Assembly (NCBI RefSeq): GCF_000189635.1
Contig: NW_002476348.1
Coordinates: 62,001 to 126,000 of the forward strand
DNA: 64,000 nucleotides
Source: Tetrahymena thermophila SB210
Taxonomy: Eukaryota > Ciliophora > Oligohymenophorea > Hymenostomatida > Tetrahymenidae
Reading direction: 5' to 3'
In this document: in pieces, positions 62,789-64,000 of the stretch
Position numbering within the stretch: the first letter of the stretch is position 1
How the letters are laid out: each line of letters opens with the position of its first letter
Notes under the pieces: generated by a model
Told to the model about the DNA's origin: nothing
What the model saw: only the letters and a program-made list of their open reading frames with translations
Database searches by the model: none
Made by a program: the position numbers and the translations under genes

Positions 62789-64000
62789 ATTTACTTTTTT
62801 GGCTTAATAAACTTATATAAAAATGAAGATAATATCAAATTTTGCTTTTCAATTATTATATCTTTAATTTAGATTTTTCCTAACCTTTCTTTTTGATATT
62901 TATTTTCATTAAGATATCAAAAAAAACATACATACATACATATTTATTTCAAGCTCTGTTTTTAAAAGCAAAAAAATAATAAAATCATTCACTAGCAAAA
63001 TCAACAAATTCTAATATTTTAATAAAAAAATCAATTTATTTTTAAATTAATACAAATGTTTTGAATGAAATCAATTTCAAAGAATCAAATTTATGAAAAT
63101 GTTTGAACATTCAATCAGTTTCAACAAATAAAAAATTAAGATATTTTATATTTTTTGTAATTCTGAAATTTAATAAAATCTAAATTCGATAAAATAGAAT
63201 CCAAAAAAAAAAATGATCTTTAGATATTTTAAATTATTATGATTATTTACAATATTTTAATTCAGTTAGTTTTGAACAGATATATTTATAATTATATGGT
63301 TAAAAATAAACTAATAGATAGAGATTTAACATACTCGATTTTTTATTATGGCATTATTTTTTAGCAAAATAGTAAAATCGAAAAGGAAATTTTAAAGGAT
63401 TTTCACAAAATTTATTAATTTTCTAAAAATAAAATGAATGATAGAATTTTTTTTATTATTATTTTTAGCTTTAATTTATGTTTAAAGAGAGTAGTTTTTA
63501 TATTTAATTTTATTAAAAAATAGAAAACTTATTTAGTCTAAAAATTTTGCATTAAGGATTTTGTTTAAAGGAAGTATATATATTTGGTAGTATTCAGAAA
63601 TAAATGGATTAACGAATATTTTAGACTTTTTCACCTTAGTTTATAATTAATTCCATATATTTATAAAATATTGAAATTTTTAATGATTTTAGTTAATATT
63701 TTTTGTTATTTTGCATCTAAATTTTCTAATAAATACGTGACTGATAAATAATACTCTTAAGAATTACTGAGCATCATTTGTTTTTGGCAACTAAAATATT
63801 CCTATTAAAATTAAATTAATAAACTGTTGTTATATAAGCATAGACGAATATTCAAAAACTTTTGCAGATTACTAAACACAAACACACATAATCATATAAT
63901 TAGAGAATTTTGTTAAGTTAGCATTTTGAAGCTAGGGGATTGATCACTTTTAAATTATGAATTTATGAAAGGAGGAAGAAGCTAATCACTTGATACACTT
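62789..64000. other. A+T-rich right flank, no gene seen
   Basis: About 1.2 kb with a short cata microsatellite (about 62928-62942). A TGA-free plus-strand frame at 63434-63943 has the Phe/Ile/Lys-heavy composition of translated non-coding DNA and is not called. A gene starting just beyond the window cannot be excluded. Confidence 0.5.

Noticed and set aside
63434..63943. Plus-strand TGA-free frame of 170 codons
   Set aside because: Length is within chance for a one-stop code in this base composition, and the product is Phe/Ile/Lys/Tyr-rich without domain-like pattern.
1..64000. tRNA, rRNA, CRISPR array, telomere repeat or transposase
   Set aside because: Searched by eye for tRNA T-loop patterns, direct-repeat spacers, CCCCAA-type repeats and transposase motifs; none was found.

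Overview
The window reads as nuclear DNA of a Tetrahymena-like ciliate. It is extremely A+T-rich. Open frames become coherent only when TAA and TAG are read as glutamine and TGA is the sole stop, and introns are short to medium (46 to 320 nt measured), A+T-rich and mostly GTA...TAG. No telomeric repeats, rRNA, tRNA or CRISPR-like arrays were seen. Because only TGA ends translation, standard-code translation shows just fragments of most genes here. All proteins below were read by hand in the ciliate code.

Layout. 750-4148 (-) is a Gln/Asn/Ser-rich protein of unknown function with several introns. 4851-14337 (+) and 14977-24670 (+) are two giant tandem paralogues. Each encodes a signal peptide, a long ectodomain with GGA-type beta-helix-like repeats, a juxtamembrane Cys-rich module, a polytopic membrane region and a polar tail. 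25691-27432 and 27878-29581 (+) are a tandem pair of class I histone deacetylases. 29813-32709 (-) is an XRN-family 5'-3' exoribonuclease with a His-rich tail. 33179-34921 (+) is an MFS transporter.

From about 34860 to 60470 lies a segmental array with a period of about 3 kb. It holds eight minus-strand genes for one small secreted protein family; every coding region is exactly 900 nt, intronless and apparently intact. The array was seeded next to the MFS gene. Several units begin with copies of the MFS 3' coding end, one unit carries an MFS internal fragment, and truncated copies of an ankyrin-protein gene are interleaved. One of these forms an open ankyrin-MFS chimera (47315-47926). The only full ankyrin gene (60478-61191) closes the array.

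The right end holds a 70-residue protein that may be of the DPY30/RIIa docking type (61575-61787) and a glutathione-peroxidase-fold protein that lacks the peroxidatic Cys and the WNF motif (62234-62788). The remainder, to 64000, is non-coding as far as can be seen.

The most unusual element is the eight-copy secreted-protein array with its gene-fragment shuffling. The pseudo-peroxidase, the paired deacetylases and the giant paralogues also merit attention. No operon logic is expected in a ciliate, and neighbours here appear functionally unrelated apart from the duplicates.
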